This document shows, piece by piece, positions 32,638-40,568 of a DNA stretch of 64,000 nucleotides (the first letter of the stretch is position 1; every line of letters starts with the position of its first letter). Position numbers and translations under genes: made by a program. The notes beneath the pieces are model-generated. The model was not told the origin of the DNA, did not search any database, and was given only the letters and a program-made list of their open reading frames with translations. The DNA comes from an uncultured Collinsella sp. (lineage in GTDB: Bacteria; Actinomycetota; Coriobacteriia; Coriobacteriales; Coriobacteriaceae). The stretch lies in the NCBI GenBank assembly GCA_900549745.1, contig URPJ01000005.1, forward strand, positions 1 to 64,000, in the 5' to 3' direction.

Positions 32638-33651
32638 ATGCCGGACAACGGATTGATTCAAAAGACAGATGCGCACGAGATGGCTCATGGGCGTCCTGTC
32701 CAGATAACCGAGCATACGACGGTAACCGAGCTGCAGCCCAGCCTGTCCGATGTCGTGTGCGCAAACAAAAAGCTGCAGATTGGCTTTATCGTTGCGCTCG
32801 TGGTACTGGCGCTGCTGTCGGGCTTTGTAGCTCGTCCGCATTTCGCCGATACCAAGACTTGGGACTCCACCATCGAGGTTATCGATCAAAAGAAGGGCAA
32901 TGTTTTGGCGCTCACGACCTCGTGCGTCGCCCTATCTGCGGGCATTACCGCGCTGCCTGGTGATACGGGAACGCCGGTTGCCGAGCAGCTCGCACAGCTT
33001 TCGGGTAACTTGGGCATCGTGCTTGCCGTGCTCTACCTCGAGAAATATCTGCTGACCATTTTGTGGTCGGTTGGCTTGGGCATCTTGATCCCGTTCGCGC
33101 TGGTGCTCTTTGCGGTGTCGCTCGGCATTCATGGGCGCTGGAGTACGAGCTCCGTCCTGCGCCGTGTGGCGACGCGCGTGCTGGTGGTTGCCGTGATCGG
33201 CATGGCGCTCGTGCCTGCGAGCGTATGGGTGTCGCAGAAGGTCGATGAAACGTATCGCGTAAGTATTGAACAGGCTGAGCAAAAGGCTGCGGACGCTGCG
33301 GAAAAGACCGATACCACGGACAAGTCAGCAGAGACCAGCTCAAAATCGAACAAGAAAAAATCCGAGGCCACGGAGTCCAAAAACGTGCTCGAGCAGTTGA
33401 CCGATGGGGCCTCGAGCCTTGTTACGTCGGTGACCAGCGGTGCCAAGCAGATGACCGACGAGATCGTGCAGCAGGTGACCGACCTCATCGAAGGCGTCAT
33501 CGTGATGATCGTGACTTCGTGCGTTATCCCGCTGCTGGTGCTCGTGGCGTTCCTGTGGCTGGGACACGTACTGCTAGGGATCGATATTTCCGGCCCGGCG
33601 AACTATTTGACGGGCCGCTTTCTGAGTGCTCCGTCCAAGCACGCCAAATAG
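32638..33651 (+). CDS. Multi-pass membrane protein of unknown function
   Basis: The 337-residue protein has a hydrophilic N-terminus and a TM helix near residues 46-65. An extracytoplasmic stretch and two or three further helices follow at about 125-200. Then comes a highly charged, Lys/Glu/Ser-rich segment (residues about 205-255, e.g. KSNKKKSEATESK) and a final TM helix near 285-315. The amphipathic repeats before the last helix (LEQLTDGASSLVTSVTSGAKQM) may form a coiled coil. A strong GAGGAGG site precedes the ATG. I do not recognise the family and see no link to sugar use beyond position. Confidence 0.75.
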   Translation: MPDNGLIQKTDAHEMAHGRPVQITEHTTVTELQPSLSDVVCANKKLQIGFIVALVVLALLSGFVARPHFADTKTWDSTIEVIDQKKGNVLALTTSCVALSAGITALPGDTGTPVAEQLAQLSGNLGIVLAVLYLEKYLLTILWSVGLGILIPFALVLFAVSLGIHGRWSTSSVLRRVATRVLVVAVIGMALVPASVWVSQKVDETYRVSIEQAEQKAADAAEKTDTTDKSAETSSKSNKKKSEATESKNVLEQLTDGASSLVTSVTSGAKQMTDEIVQQVTDLIEGVIVMIVTSCVIPLLVLVAFLWLGHVLLGIDISGPANYLTGRFLSAPSKHAK

Positions 33652-33703
33652 GGTGGGCAGTCCGAGTAGCTAAAACAGCTGTATATACCGGGGAATACCG
33701 CCG

Positions 33704-33741
33704 AAGGGCGGCCGAGACACGTTCTCGGCCGCCCTTTTGTT
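33704..33741 (+). terminator. Terminator of the membrane protein gene
   Basis: AAGGGCGGCCGAGA pairs with TCTCGGCCGCCCTT around a 5-base loop and is followed by TTTGTTTG. Confidence 0.88.
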
Positions 33742-33794
33742 TGTTGAACACATGGTCGCTACGTCCGCGCCGGGTCCAAACGGTCAGCAATCAC

Positions 33795-33868
33795 CTGTGA
33801 ACGGTATTTGCTCAAAAAAGAACAAAGATAAACAAATAGTTGTTGCAGTTTATGTTCGAATGTGTTCA
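33795..33868. promoter_or_regulatory. lacA promoter region operators
   Basis: CTGTGAACGGT (33795) and the TGTTC direct repeat TGTTCGAATGTGTTCA (33853) are present, the latter also inverted nearby as CACGAACA. These match the motif set of the lacF promoter. Confidence 0.5.
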
Positions 33869-33976
33869 AATAAACACGAACAGTGAAGAACCGCACGTTC
33901 AGATGCCCGGACCTGAACGCGATTCAACACTTCCAAACAGGAACTACGCACCTGCGTATCTCTCAAGGAGGATGTC

Positions 33977-34405
33977 ATGAGGGTTGTAATCGCTTCCGAT
34001 GCCGACGGTATGTCGATGAAGGAGTCCATCAAGGAGATGCTCATCGCCGACGGTCACGAGGTCGTCGACTATTCCGAGACCCCTGCCGCGGACTTTGTCG
34101 ATTCCGCGACCGCCGTTGCCAAGGACCTGCTGGAGCACAAGGATTCCCAGGGCTTCGCATTCGATAAGTACGGCGTCGGCTCCTATATGGCCGCCGTCAA
34201 GATTAAGGGCATGGTCGTCGCCAACATTTCCGACGAGCGTTCCGCCTACATGACCCGCGAGCACAACGGCTCGCGCATGGTCACCATGGGCCCGGGCGTT
34301 GTGGGCACCGAGGTCGCCAAGAAGATCGCCCGCGAGTTCCTGCGCGCCCAGTACGCCGGCGGCCGTCACCAGATCCGTGTCGACATGCTCAACAAGATGG
34401 CCTAA
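33977..34405 (+). CDS. lacA: Galactose-6-phosphate isomerase subunit LacA
   Basis: The 142-residue protein is of the RpiB/LacA fold (VVIASDADGMSMKESIKEML, VGSYMAAVKIKGMVVANISDERSAYMTREHN). LacA and LacB form the heteromeric isomerase that converts galactose-6-phosphate to tagatose-6-phosphate. LacA-type subunits lack the catalytic Cys of RpiB, consistent here with YGVGSYM in place of a CGTG loop. AAGGAGGATGTC is a strong ribosome site. lacB follows after 63 bases. Confidence 0.93.
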   Translation: MRVVIASDADGMSMKESIKEMLIADGHEVVDYSETPAADFVDSATAVAKDLLEHKDSQGFAFDKYGVGSYMAAVKIKGMVVANISDERSAYMTREHNGSRMVTMGPGVVGTEVAKKIAREFLRAQYAGGRHQIRVDMLNKMA

Positions 34406-34468
34406 CGAGAGCCACCGAGAACTCGAACTTCTACCTCAACTTGTGAATTCAGACGAAAGGACGTTCTG

Positions 34469-34993
34469 ATGAAGAAGACCATCGCAATCGGTTGCGACCA
34501 TATCGTTACGGACGAGAAGATCTATCTGGCCGACCGCCTGGAGCAGGCTGGCTACAAGGTGCTCGACTGCGGCACCTACAGCCACACCCGTACGCACTAT
34601 CCCATCTACGGTAAGGCCGTGGGCGAGGCTGTTGCCAGCGGCAAGGCCGACTTTGGCGTGGCCCTGTGCGGCACCGGCATCGGCATCACCAACGCCGTCA
34701 ACAAGGTTCCCGGCGCCCGCTGCGCCCTGGTCCGCGACATGACCTCTGCCCTGTATGCCCGTCGCGAGCTCAACGCCAACATCGTGGGCTTTGGCGGCAA
34801 GATTACCGGCGAGTTCCTGATGGCCGATATCATGCTTGCCTTCCTGGAGGAGCCCTACGAGAAGACCCCCGAGCACGACGCCCTGATCGCCAAGATCGAT
34901 GCCTGCAATAAGGCCGACGCCGAGGCTCAGGCTGACCCGCACTTCTTTGACGAGTTCCTGGAGAAGTGGGACCGCGGCGAATACCATGATTAG
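34469..34993 (+). CDS. lacB: Galactose-6-phosphate isomerase subunit LacB
   Basis: The 174-residue partner of LacA starts MKKTIAIGCDHIVTDEK and contains the catalytic-loop CGTGIGITNAVNK and RCALVRDMTSALYARREL. Together with LacA it makes tagatose-6-phosphate from galactose-6-phosphate, the entry to the pathway completed by LacC and the aldolase. Length and motifs are normal. The two genes are very likely co-transcribed. Confidence 0.95.
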   Translation: MKKTIAIGCDHIVTDEKIYLADRLEQAGYKVLDCGTYSHTRTHYPIYGKAVGEAVASGKADFGVALCGTGIGITNAVNKVPGARCALVRDMTSALYARRELNANIVGFGGKITGEFLMADIMLAFLEEPYEKTPEHDALIAKIDACNKADAEAQADPHFFDEFLEKWDRGEYHD

Positions 34994-35196
34994 TGGGTAT
35001 TCGGCGTAATTAACTAGTCCGTTGACGGCTCGCGTTTCTGTGAGGGGGCGCGGGCCGGTTTTCTATCAGCCCAATTGGTCCAGCGGGCTGGACGTGCATT
35101 GTTCTTTTGTTTGCGGCGCTGCCTCATTACCTTTCTGCTAAAGGCACGACGTTCACAATGGATCGTGCGAGAGGATATGTGAAGGAGAAGATTCCC

Positions 35197-36078
35197 ATGG
35201 AGTTTGTTCTTGATAACGGCTCTGTCCGCATTGCGTTGAGCACGGCTGGCGGATCGTTCACTTCTATTGCGGCCAACGGCCGTGAGTACCTGTGGCAGGG
35301 TGACCCGGCGGTCTGGTCGGGCCAGGCACCCATTTGTTTCCCGATCTGCGGCGGCCTTCGTGACGGTCGCGCAATGACCATGGGCGGCCGCGAGGTTAAG
35401 CTTGCCCGTCACGGCTTTGCTCGCAAACAGGAGTGGAAGCTCGAGGAGCAGGGCGACAACATGGTCGCGCTGAGCCTAAGCTCTGCCGACCATGCCGAGT
35501 TGCTCGAGCAGTACCCGTATCCGTTTAAGATCGTTGCTCGTTACACGATCGATGCGGAAAAGGTGGCCGTGTCGTACGAGGTGACCAATGAGGGCACCGA
35601 GGACATGCCGTTCTTTGTGGGCGGTCACCCTGGCTTTAAGTGCCCGCTTGACGAGGGCGAGTCCTATGACGACTACGAGCTCCGTTTTGAGCAGCGCGAG
35701 GCCGCCGAGCTCTGTACTGCCGTTCCCTCGACGGGCCTGATTGATGTTGAGCGTCGCAGCAAGAACCCGATGGTTGGTCATGACCTGCCGCTGACCCACG
35801 AACTCTTTGACTTCGCGGAGACCATCTTTGACGTGCTCGAGAGCCGCGTGGTTACGCTTACCAAGAAAACCGAGGACAAGGGCGTGCGCCTGACGTTCCC
35901 CGATATGCCATACCTGATTGTGTGGAGCAAGCCCGAGGGCGACTTTGTGGCTGTGGAACCGTGGGGCGGCCTGTCCACCTGCTCCGACGAGGACGATATT
36001 CTGGAGCACAAGCGTGGCTGCCTGGTTGCCAAGCCGGGGGAGACCGTCACCCGCGGCTTTGAGATCGAGATCCTTTAA
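35197..36078 (+). CDS. lacX: LacX-like aldose 1-epimerase family protein, copy 2
   Basis: The ATG at 35197 has GAAGGAG nine bases upstream. The 293-residue product equals copy 1 (9459) in length and nearly so in sequence (REYLWQGDPAVWSGQAPICF, VKLARHGFARKQEWKL, FFVGGHPGFKCPLDEGE). It is probably a sugar or sugar-phosphate mutarotase. Here it lies between lacAB and lacC, the place LacX-type proteins hold in classical lac operons. Confidence 0.87.
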   Translation: MEFVLDNGSVRIALSTAGGSFTSIAANGREYLWQGDPAVWSGQAPICFPICGGLRDGRAMTMGGREVKLARHGFARKQEWKLEEQGDNMVALSLSSADHAELLEQYPYPFKIVARYTIDAEKVAVSYEVTNEGTEDMPFFVGGHPGFKCPLDEGESYDDYELRFEQREAAELCTAVPSTGLIDVERRSKNPMVGHDLPLTHELFDFAETIFDVLESRVVTLTKKTEDKGVRLTFPDMPYLIVWSKPEGDFVAVEPWGGLSTCSDEDDILEHKRGCLVAKPGETVTRGFEIEIL

Positions 36079-36134
36079 CGAGCTATCGTATGTTTGGGGC
36101 CGCGCGTGCCGTGCCCCGGAAACAGGAGTTCAAT

Positions 36135-37070
36135 ATGATTCTGACCGTTACCATGAACCCGTCGATTGATACCCGTTACCAGCTCGACAAACTGATCATC
36201 GACGATGTTAACCGCGTAACGCCCGAAAAGACCGCCGGCGGTAAGGGCCTCAACGTGAGCCGCGTGCTTCTGCAGCTGGGCGACGACGTGCTCGCGACCG
36301 GTCTGCTGGGTGGCCACATGGGTGCCTATATGGCCGAGCTTATGGATGCCGATGGCGTCAAAAACGACTTTGTGCCCATTGCCGGCGAGACGCGCATTTG
36401 CCTGAACATCCTGCACGAGGGCAATCAGACCGAGCTTTTGGAGAGCGGTCCGCAGATTGCTCCCGCCGAGCTCGAGGCCTTTACGGCCAAGTTTGCCGAG
36501 CTCGCGGCGAAGGCGGATGTCGTGACGCTTTCGGGCTCGCTGCCGCGCGGTGTCGATGCCGGCTACTACGCCGAGCTGGTCAAGATTGCCGAGGAGGCGG
36601 GCGCCAAGGTGCTGCTCGATACCTCGGGCGCTTCACTGGAGGCAGCGCTGGAGTCCGACGCTAAGCCTGAGCTCGTAAAGCCCAACCTGACCGAGATTAA
36701 CGGCCTGCTGGGTACGTCCTTTACGACCGATGATGTCGATGCCCTGCGCGAGGCGCTTGCCGCCGATGACCGCTTTGCCGGTATTCCCTGGGTTGTCGTC
36801 TCGATGGGCGCCGCAGGCTCGGTGGGCTTCCATGAGGGTCGTGCGTTCCGCGCCAAGACGCCCGCGATTGCCGCTGTGAACGCGACGGGTTCCGGCGACT
36901 CGACCATCGCCGGTTTTGCGCATGCCATTGCTGCTGGTGCCGACGACGTCACGGTGCTCAAGACCGCCAATACCTGCGGCAAGCTTAACGCCATGGATCC
37001 CAAGACCGGCCACCTGGTCATGGATCGCTGGGACGAGATCTACAACAACGTTGAAGTAACGGAGCTTTAG
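36135..37070 (+). CDS. lacC: Tagatose-6-phosphate kinase, copy 2
   Basis: The ATG at 36135 follows AGGAG. The 311-residue PfkB-family kinase is nearly the same as copy 1 at 10400, with MILTVTMNPSIDTRYQL, GGKGLNVSRVL, VKPNLTEINGLLG and NATGSGDSTIAGF. It makes tagatose-1,6-bisphosphate for the aldolase encoded at 45631. The order lacA-lacB-lacX-lacC in one direction suggests a single operon for galactose-6-phosphate breakdown. Confidence 0.9.
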   Translation: MILTVTMNPSIDTRYQLDKLIIDDVNRVTPEKTAGGKGLNVSRVLLQLGDDVLATGLLGGHMGAYMAELMDADGVKNDFVPIAGETRICLNILHEGNQTELLESGPQIAPAELEAFTAKFAELAAKADVVTLSGSLPRGVDAGYYAELVKIAEEAGAKVLLDTSGASLEAALESDAKPELVKPNLTEINGLLGTSFTTDDVDALREALAADDRFAGIPWVVVSMGAAGSVGFHEGRAFRAKTPAIAAVNATGSGDSTIAGFAHAIAAGADDVTVLKTANTCGKLNAMDPKTGHLVMDRWDEIYNNVEVTEL

Positions 37071-37071
37071 A

Positions 37072-37098
37072 GTTACGCGGTTCTACGAACCGCGTAAC
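37072..37098 (+). other. 12-bp perfect hairpin after lacC2
   Basis: GTTACGCGGTTC and GAACCGCGTAAC pair perfectly around a 3-base loop directly after the stop codon. No T-run follows. It may block exonucleases or act together with the larger hairpin at 37112. Confidence 0.6.
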
Positions 37099-37111
37099 CA
37101 GCCGACGCTGC

Positions 37112-37214
37112 AAGCCCGCCAGAGCGGCAATCTGCCTTTCAACTTCGGCGGCATGACCAGAAGGTCAATGCCGCCTCGTTTCAAGGCACCTTGCTCGCTC
37201 TGGCGGGCTTTCGC
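37112..37214. repeat. Nested hairpin element (GGCATGACC core)
   Basis: Outer arms AAGCCCGCCAGAGCG (37112-37126) and 37196-37210 pair perfectly over 15 bp and are followed by TTTCG. Inside, GGCATGACC (37150) pairs with GGTCAATGCC (37163). The same inner core, with GGCAATCTGCC and GGCACCTTGC flanks in exchanged order, recurs at 58905-58988. Confidence 0.7.
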
Positions 37215-37280
37215 TGTCGTGGCCAAAACATCGGCGTGGTCATTGGGGACGTTCTTAAATGACTGCGGCAGATAGAGACG

Positions 37281-37313
37281 TTCCTTTTTTGCTGGCAGTT
37301 TGGGACACTCCTT
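37281..37313. repeat. Left direct repeat flanking the DUF4143 ATPase gene
   Basis: The segment containing GGCAGTTTGGGACACTCCTT is repeated, with about five differences in 32, at 38791-38822 on the other side of the ATPase gene. Confidence 0.65.
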
Positions 37314-37336
37314 ACGGGGCACCCCCTCCACAGCGC

Positions 37337-38638
37337 CTATGCCAGCTTGTCGATTTGCCCAATCTCCCAGAGCGGAATATTGACGAGCGTGCCTTCGTCT
37401 CTATATGCCGCTAACGATGTTCTCACGCAGCGCTCGAGCTTGAACTTCTCGCAGGCAATCCTCAGGCTCTTTGCTTTGAGATTCTCTGCCGCCTTGACCT
37501 CGAGCGGAAGCACGGTCCCCGCATGGTCGACGGCAAAGTCAGTCTCTGCATTGCCGGAGGAGGATGACCAATACGCGGGAGTATTGCCTTGGAGCAAAAG
37601 CTCCTGTGCGACGTATTGCTCGGTCAGCGAGCCTTTGAACTCCGTAAAAACAGCGGGCCCGTTCAGAACAATGGCTGGCGTGAGGCCGGAGAGTGCTCCG
37701 AGGATGCCGGTGTCGATGCAGAACAGCTTGAAGCCCGAGAGATCCTCGTAGCTTGTGAGCGGTGCTCTTAGGGCGGAAACACGCGGTACCTTATGAACGA
37801 TTCCATAGTCCATGAGCCACTGGAGGCTTTCCTCAAAATCGCGTGCGCGCGCCCCGGGACGAAGCGCGCCGTAGACGAACTTCTTGTTTTCCTTTGCGAG
37901 CTGGCCGGGAAGGGATTTCCAAACCAGCCTCATGCGCTCGACGATGCGGGCTGGCGCATGCTTGCCAAAATCGGATTCATAAGCTTCGATGATTTGCTGC
38001 TGAAGCCTGCGGGCCTCGATAAAATCGTGGGAGGCGGCGAAAGCGGAGACAACTTCTGGCATGCCACCGACAACGAGGTATTCCTTGAGCAGGCGCTCGA
38101 GCTTTTCGGAAGCGTTTGTCAGCAGGTCCATGTCTGCGGCAAGGATGGCATCTGCGAGCGGATCGCCATCGACGGCACGAACGAACTCGACAAACCCCAT
38201 GGGGCGCATGGTGAGCTGGTCGATCTTGCCGACGGGGAACGACTCGTTTTCGCGTCGGAGCGCGAGCCCCATATAGGAGCCGGCTGCCATGATATGGTAT
38301 TCCGGCGCCAGCTCGTTGAAGTATTTGAGCGAGGTGATGCCACGCGGTGCCTCTTGGATTTCGTCGAAGATGATGAGCGTGTCTGTCGGCGTTATGGTCT
38401 GGCCGCGCAGGAGCTCTATCTGGGAGATGATGCGTTTGGGGTCAAGGCTTCCGTCGAACAGCGAACGTGCGCCCGGTTCGAGCATAAAGTCAAAACGGAT
38501 GACGTTTTGATACTGCTGGCCTGCGAATTCGTTGAGAAGCCAGGTTTTTCCCGTCTGGCGGGCCCCCTTAAGCAGGAGGGGCTTGCGGTTTGCCCTAGAT
38601 TTCCAAGCGATGAGTTCGTCCATTAGCTGTCGCTGCAT
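37337..38638 (-). CDS. AAA-family ATPase with DUF4143 domain
   Basis: The 433-residue protein has Walker A GARQTGKT at about residues 25-32 and Walker B LIIFDEIQEA near 88-97. A sensor-like AAGSYMGLAL follows, and the DUF4143 C-terminal domain with SGNAETDFAVDH and LPLEVKAAENLKAKSL, a restriction-endonuclease-like fold. Many bacteria have several copies of this family; the physiological role is unknown. It is bracketed by direct repeats (37281 and 38791), and 33-bp tandem repeats lie in its promoter. Together these suggest an inserted cassette within the galactose cluster. Confidence 0.85.
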   Translation of the reverse strand: MQRQLMDELIAWKSRANRKPLLLKGARQTGKTWLLNEFAGQQYQNVIRFDFMLEPGARSLFDGSLDPKRIISQIELLRGQTITPTDTLIIFDEIQEAPRGITSLKYFNELAPEYHIMAAGSYMGLALRRENESFPVGKIDQLTMRPMGFVEFVRAVDGDPLADAILAADMDLLTNASEKLERLLKEYLVVGGMPEVVSAFAASHDFIEARRLQQQIIEAYESDFGKHAPARIVERMRLVWKSLPGQLAKENKKFVYGALRPGARARDFEESLQWLMDYGIVHKVPRVSALRAPLTSYEDLSGFKLFCIDTGILGALSGLTPAIVLNGPAVFTEFKGSLTEQYVAQELLLQGNTPAYWSSSSGNAETDFAVDHAGTVLPLEVKAAENLKAKSLRIACEKFKLERCVRTSLAAYRDEGTLVNIPLWEIGQIDKLA

Positions 38639-38681
38639 ACTGCCCCCTAACGATCATGGCTAGTATAAGACCGTCTTGGTC

Positions 38682-38775
38682 TTTCCATCGAAAAATGTGG
38701 GAGTAAACCACGTTTTTCCATCGAATAATGTGGGAGGTAACCACGTTTTTCCATCGAATAATGTGGGGTTTAGGT
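38682..38775. repeat. 33-bp tandem repeats (2.8 copies) upstream of ATPase gene
   Basis: Copies starting TTTCCATCGAA at 38682, 38715 and 38748 have an exact 33-base period with few changes. They lie 44 to 137 bases upstream of the ATPase start and could be binding sites for a regulator. Read on the minus strand they would encode HIIRWKNVV repeats, but no ribosome site supports translation. Confidence 0.8.
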
Positions 38776-38790
38776 CGGCACCTGGGGCGC

Positions 38791-38822
38791 TCCTTCTCTG
38801 CCGGCAGTTTGGAACACTCCTT
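38791..38822. repeat. Right direct repeat flanking the DUF4143 ATPase gene
   Basis: This is the partner of 37281-37313. Together the copies bracket the ATPase gene and its tandem repeats (about 1.5 kb). Confidence 0.65.
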
Positions 38823-38850
38823 GTTTTGGTGCAAATTAGCTACCCTTGCA

Positions 38851-38893
38851 TCAGAAAACGGCGCCCGCCGGCGATGTTGCCGGCGGGCGCCGT
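38851..38893 (-). terminator. Terminator of galK-galT operon
   Basis: A 15-bp perfect stem (acggcgcccgccggc with its inverse around gatgtt) is followed on the minus strand by TTTTCTGA. Confidence 0.85.
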
Positions 38894-38948
38894 TGTCGTG
38901 TAGGTGGCTATGTCGTGGGGGCTGCCGTTGAGCGTCCGGGTCTGTGCT

Positions 38949-40568
38949 CTACAGCGAGTCGATAAAGCGCTGCTGGGCGGCACGTCCTGCCTCGTCCCAC
39001 TTAAAGACGCCGGCGTTGTCGAGCACGTGGCCAAACACCACGCCGACCTCCTCGTGCAGGATATCGATGGCGTTGTCGGCCGTAAGCTCGTCGGCGCGGC
39101 GGGCAAAGACGTCCTCAGCCCATGCGGCGTGGCTGCGGCAAAGATCATCGCCCTCGAGCGCACCGGCGAGGTCGTAGCTGGCATCGACCTTGGCTGCCAG
39201 CAGATGCTCACGGACAGCGCCAAGCTCGGGAACCAGGCGCGGCGGCAGAATGGCAAGGCCCATGACTTCGATCAGGCCGATGTTCTCCTTCTTAATGTGG
39301 TGGTACTCGGCATGTGGGTGGAAAACGCCTAGCGGGTACTCGTCGGTCGTGATATTGCAGCGAAGCGCCAGGTAGGCCTCGTAAATCTCGCCGCCGGCGT
39401 TGCCGCGGGAGTCCACGCGGCGAATGACGGGCGTCACGGTGTTGTGGGCCACGCCGTCGGCTGTGTGCGCGATGACGCCCACCGACTCATCGGTCCACTC
39501 GCGCCAGGCGAGGATGATCTTCTCGGTGGCGTCGAGCAGCTGGGCGCGGTCGTGCGAGCGCAGTCGCAGCACCGAAAGCGGCCACTGCAACACGGTACCG
39601 CTGACCTGGTCAAAGCCGGGCACGCTAAACTGCGAGACCTCAGCGGCGTGCATCATGGGGAACTCGTGTGCGCCGCCCTGGAAGTGGTCGTGCGACAAGA
39701 TCGAGCCGCCCACGATGGGCAGGTCGGCGTTGGAGCCAATAAAGTAGTGCGGGAACAGGTCCACAAAATCGAGCAGGCAGGTCAGACCCTTGCGGTCGAC
39801 GTGCATCGGACGATGCTCGGAGCTCATAGCAATGCAGTGCTCGTTAAAGTACGCGTACGGGCTGTACTGGAAGCCCCAGCGCTCGCCGTCGAGCTGGATA
39901 GGGATAACTCGCAGGTTCTGACGGGCGGGATGGGCACCGCCGTCGGCTGCGGCGGAGCGTCCAGGGTAGCCCTCGTTCTCGATGCACAGCTGACAGGCGG
40001 GATACTTCTCGCTCGTGTTTTTAGCGGCACCGGCCGCGGCAATATCGCGCGGGTCCTTCTCAGGCTTGGACAGGTTGATGGTGATCTCCAGGTCGCCCCA
40101 GTTGGTGGGGGTGCTCCATTTGATATTGCGCGCGATGGCGGCGCGGCGCACGTAGCCGGCGTCGCAGCATAGACCGTAGAACCAGTCGGTTGCGGCGCGG
40201 GGCTCGTTGACACCAATGCGGCCGTTGAATTCCTCGTTTACAAACGAAGGCCTCGGCATCAGCACGCCCATGATGCGCATGGCGATGCGATCGCGGCCCG
40301 ATGCCGTGTCCTCGGCGGCGCCGTTGGCAACGGCAGCCTCGGAAAGCGCGGCAAGCGTGCCTTCAAGGTCAAAGTTGGGGAGTGTATCGGGGTGCAAGAG
40401 CGAGAGTTTCTCGACCTGGAGCGCCCAAGCCGTGTCAAGTGCGGGGCCCGTGGCGCCAATGCACTCCAAAATGGTGTTGTATGCCCAGATGCGATCGTCC
40501 TGGCCGATCATCGATCGGTGGATAGCGTACTCGATCAGGTTCTGCGCAGCCTCGCGCACGTCGGTCAT
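38949..40568 (-). CDS. galT: UTP/UDP-glucose hexose-1-phosphate uridylyltransferase (GalT2 type)
   Basis: I start at the ATG overlapping the galK stop (TAATG), giving MTDVREAAQNLI; an ATG three codons upstream is the alternative. The 539-residue length and motifs (PRPSFVNEEFN, SPYAYFNEHCIAMSSEHRPM, LPIVGGSILSHDHFQGG) place it in the long Gram-positive GalT group. The HDHFQGG segment carries the uridylylated His. It swaps UMP between UDP-glucose and galactose-1-phosphate in the Leloir route. It is downstream of and coupled to galK. No galE is present in the window. Confidence 0.92.
   Translation of the reverse strand: MTDVREAAQNLIEYAIHRSMIGQDDRIWAYNTILECIGATGPALDTAWALQVEKLSLLHPDTLPNFDLEGTLAALSEAAVANGAAEDTASGRDRIAMRIMGVLMPRPSFVNEEFNGRIGVNEPRAATDWFYGLCCDAGYVRRAAIARNIKWSTPTNWGDLEITINLSKPEKDPRDIAAAGAAKNTSEKYPACQLCIENEGYPGRSAAADGGAHPARQNLRVIPIQLDGERWGFQYSPYAYFNEHCIAMSSEHRPMHVDRKGLTCLLDFVDLFPHYFIGSNADLPIVGGSILSHDHFQGGAHEFPMMHAAEVSQFSVPGFDQVSGTVLQWPLSVLRLRSHDRAQLLDATEKIILAWREWTDESVGVIAHTADGVAHNTVTPVIRRVDSRGNAGGEIYEAYLALRCNITTDEYPLGVFHPHAEYHHIKKENIGLIEVMGLAILPPRLVPELGAVREHLLAAKVDASYDLAGALEGDDLCRSHAAWAEDVFARRADELTADNAIDILHEEVGVVFGHVLDNAGVFKWDEAGRAAQQRFIDSL

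Noticed and set aside
38595..38834. Minus-strand frame with HIIRWKNVV repeats
   Set aside because: The peptide repeats follow from the 33-bp DNA repeats being divisible by three; no ribosome site is present and the frame overlaps the ATPase start.
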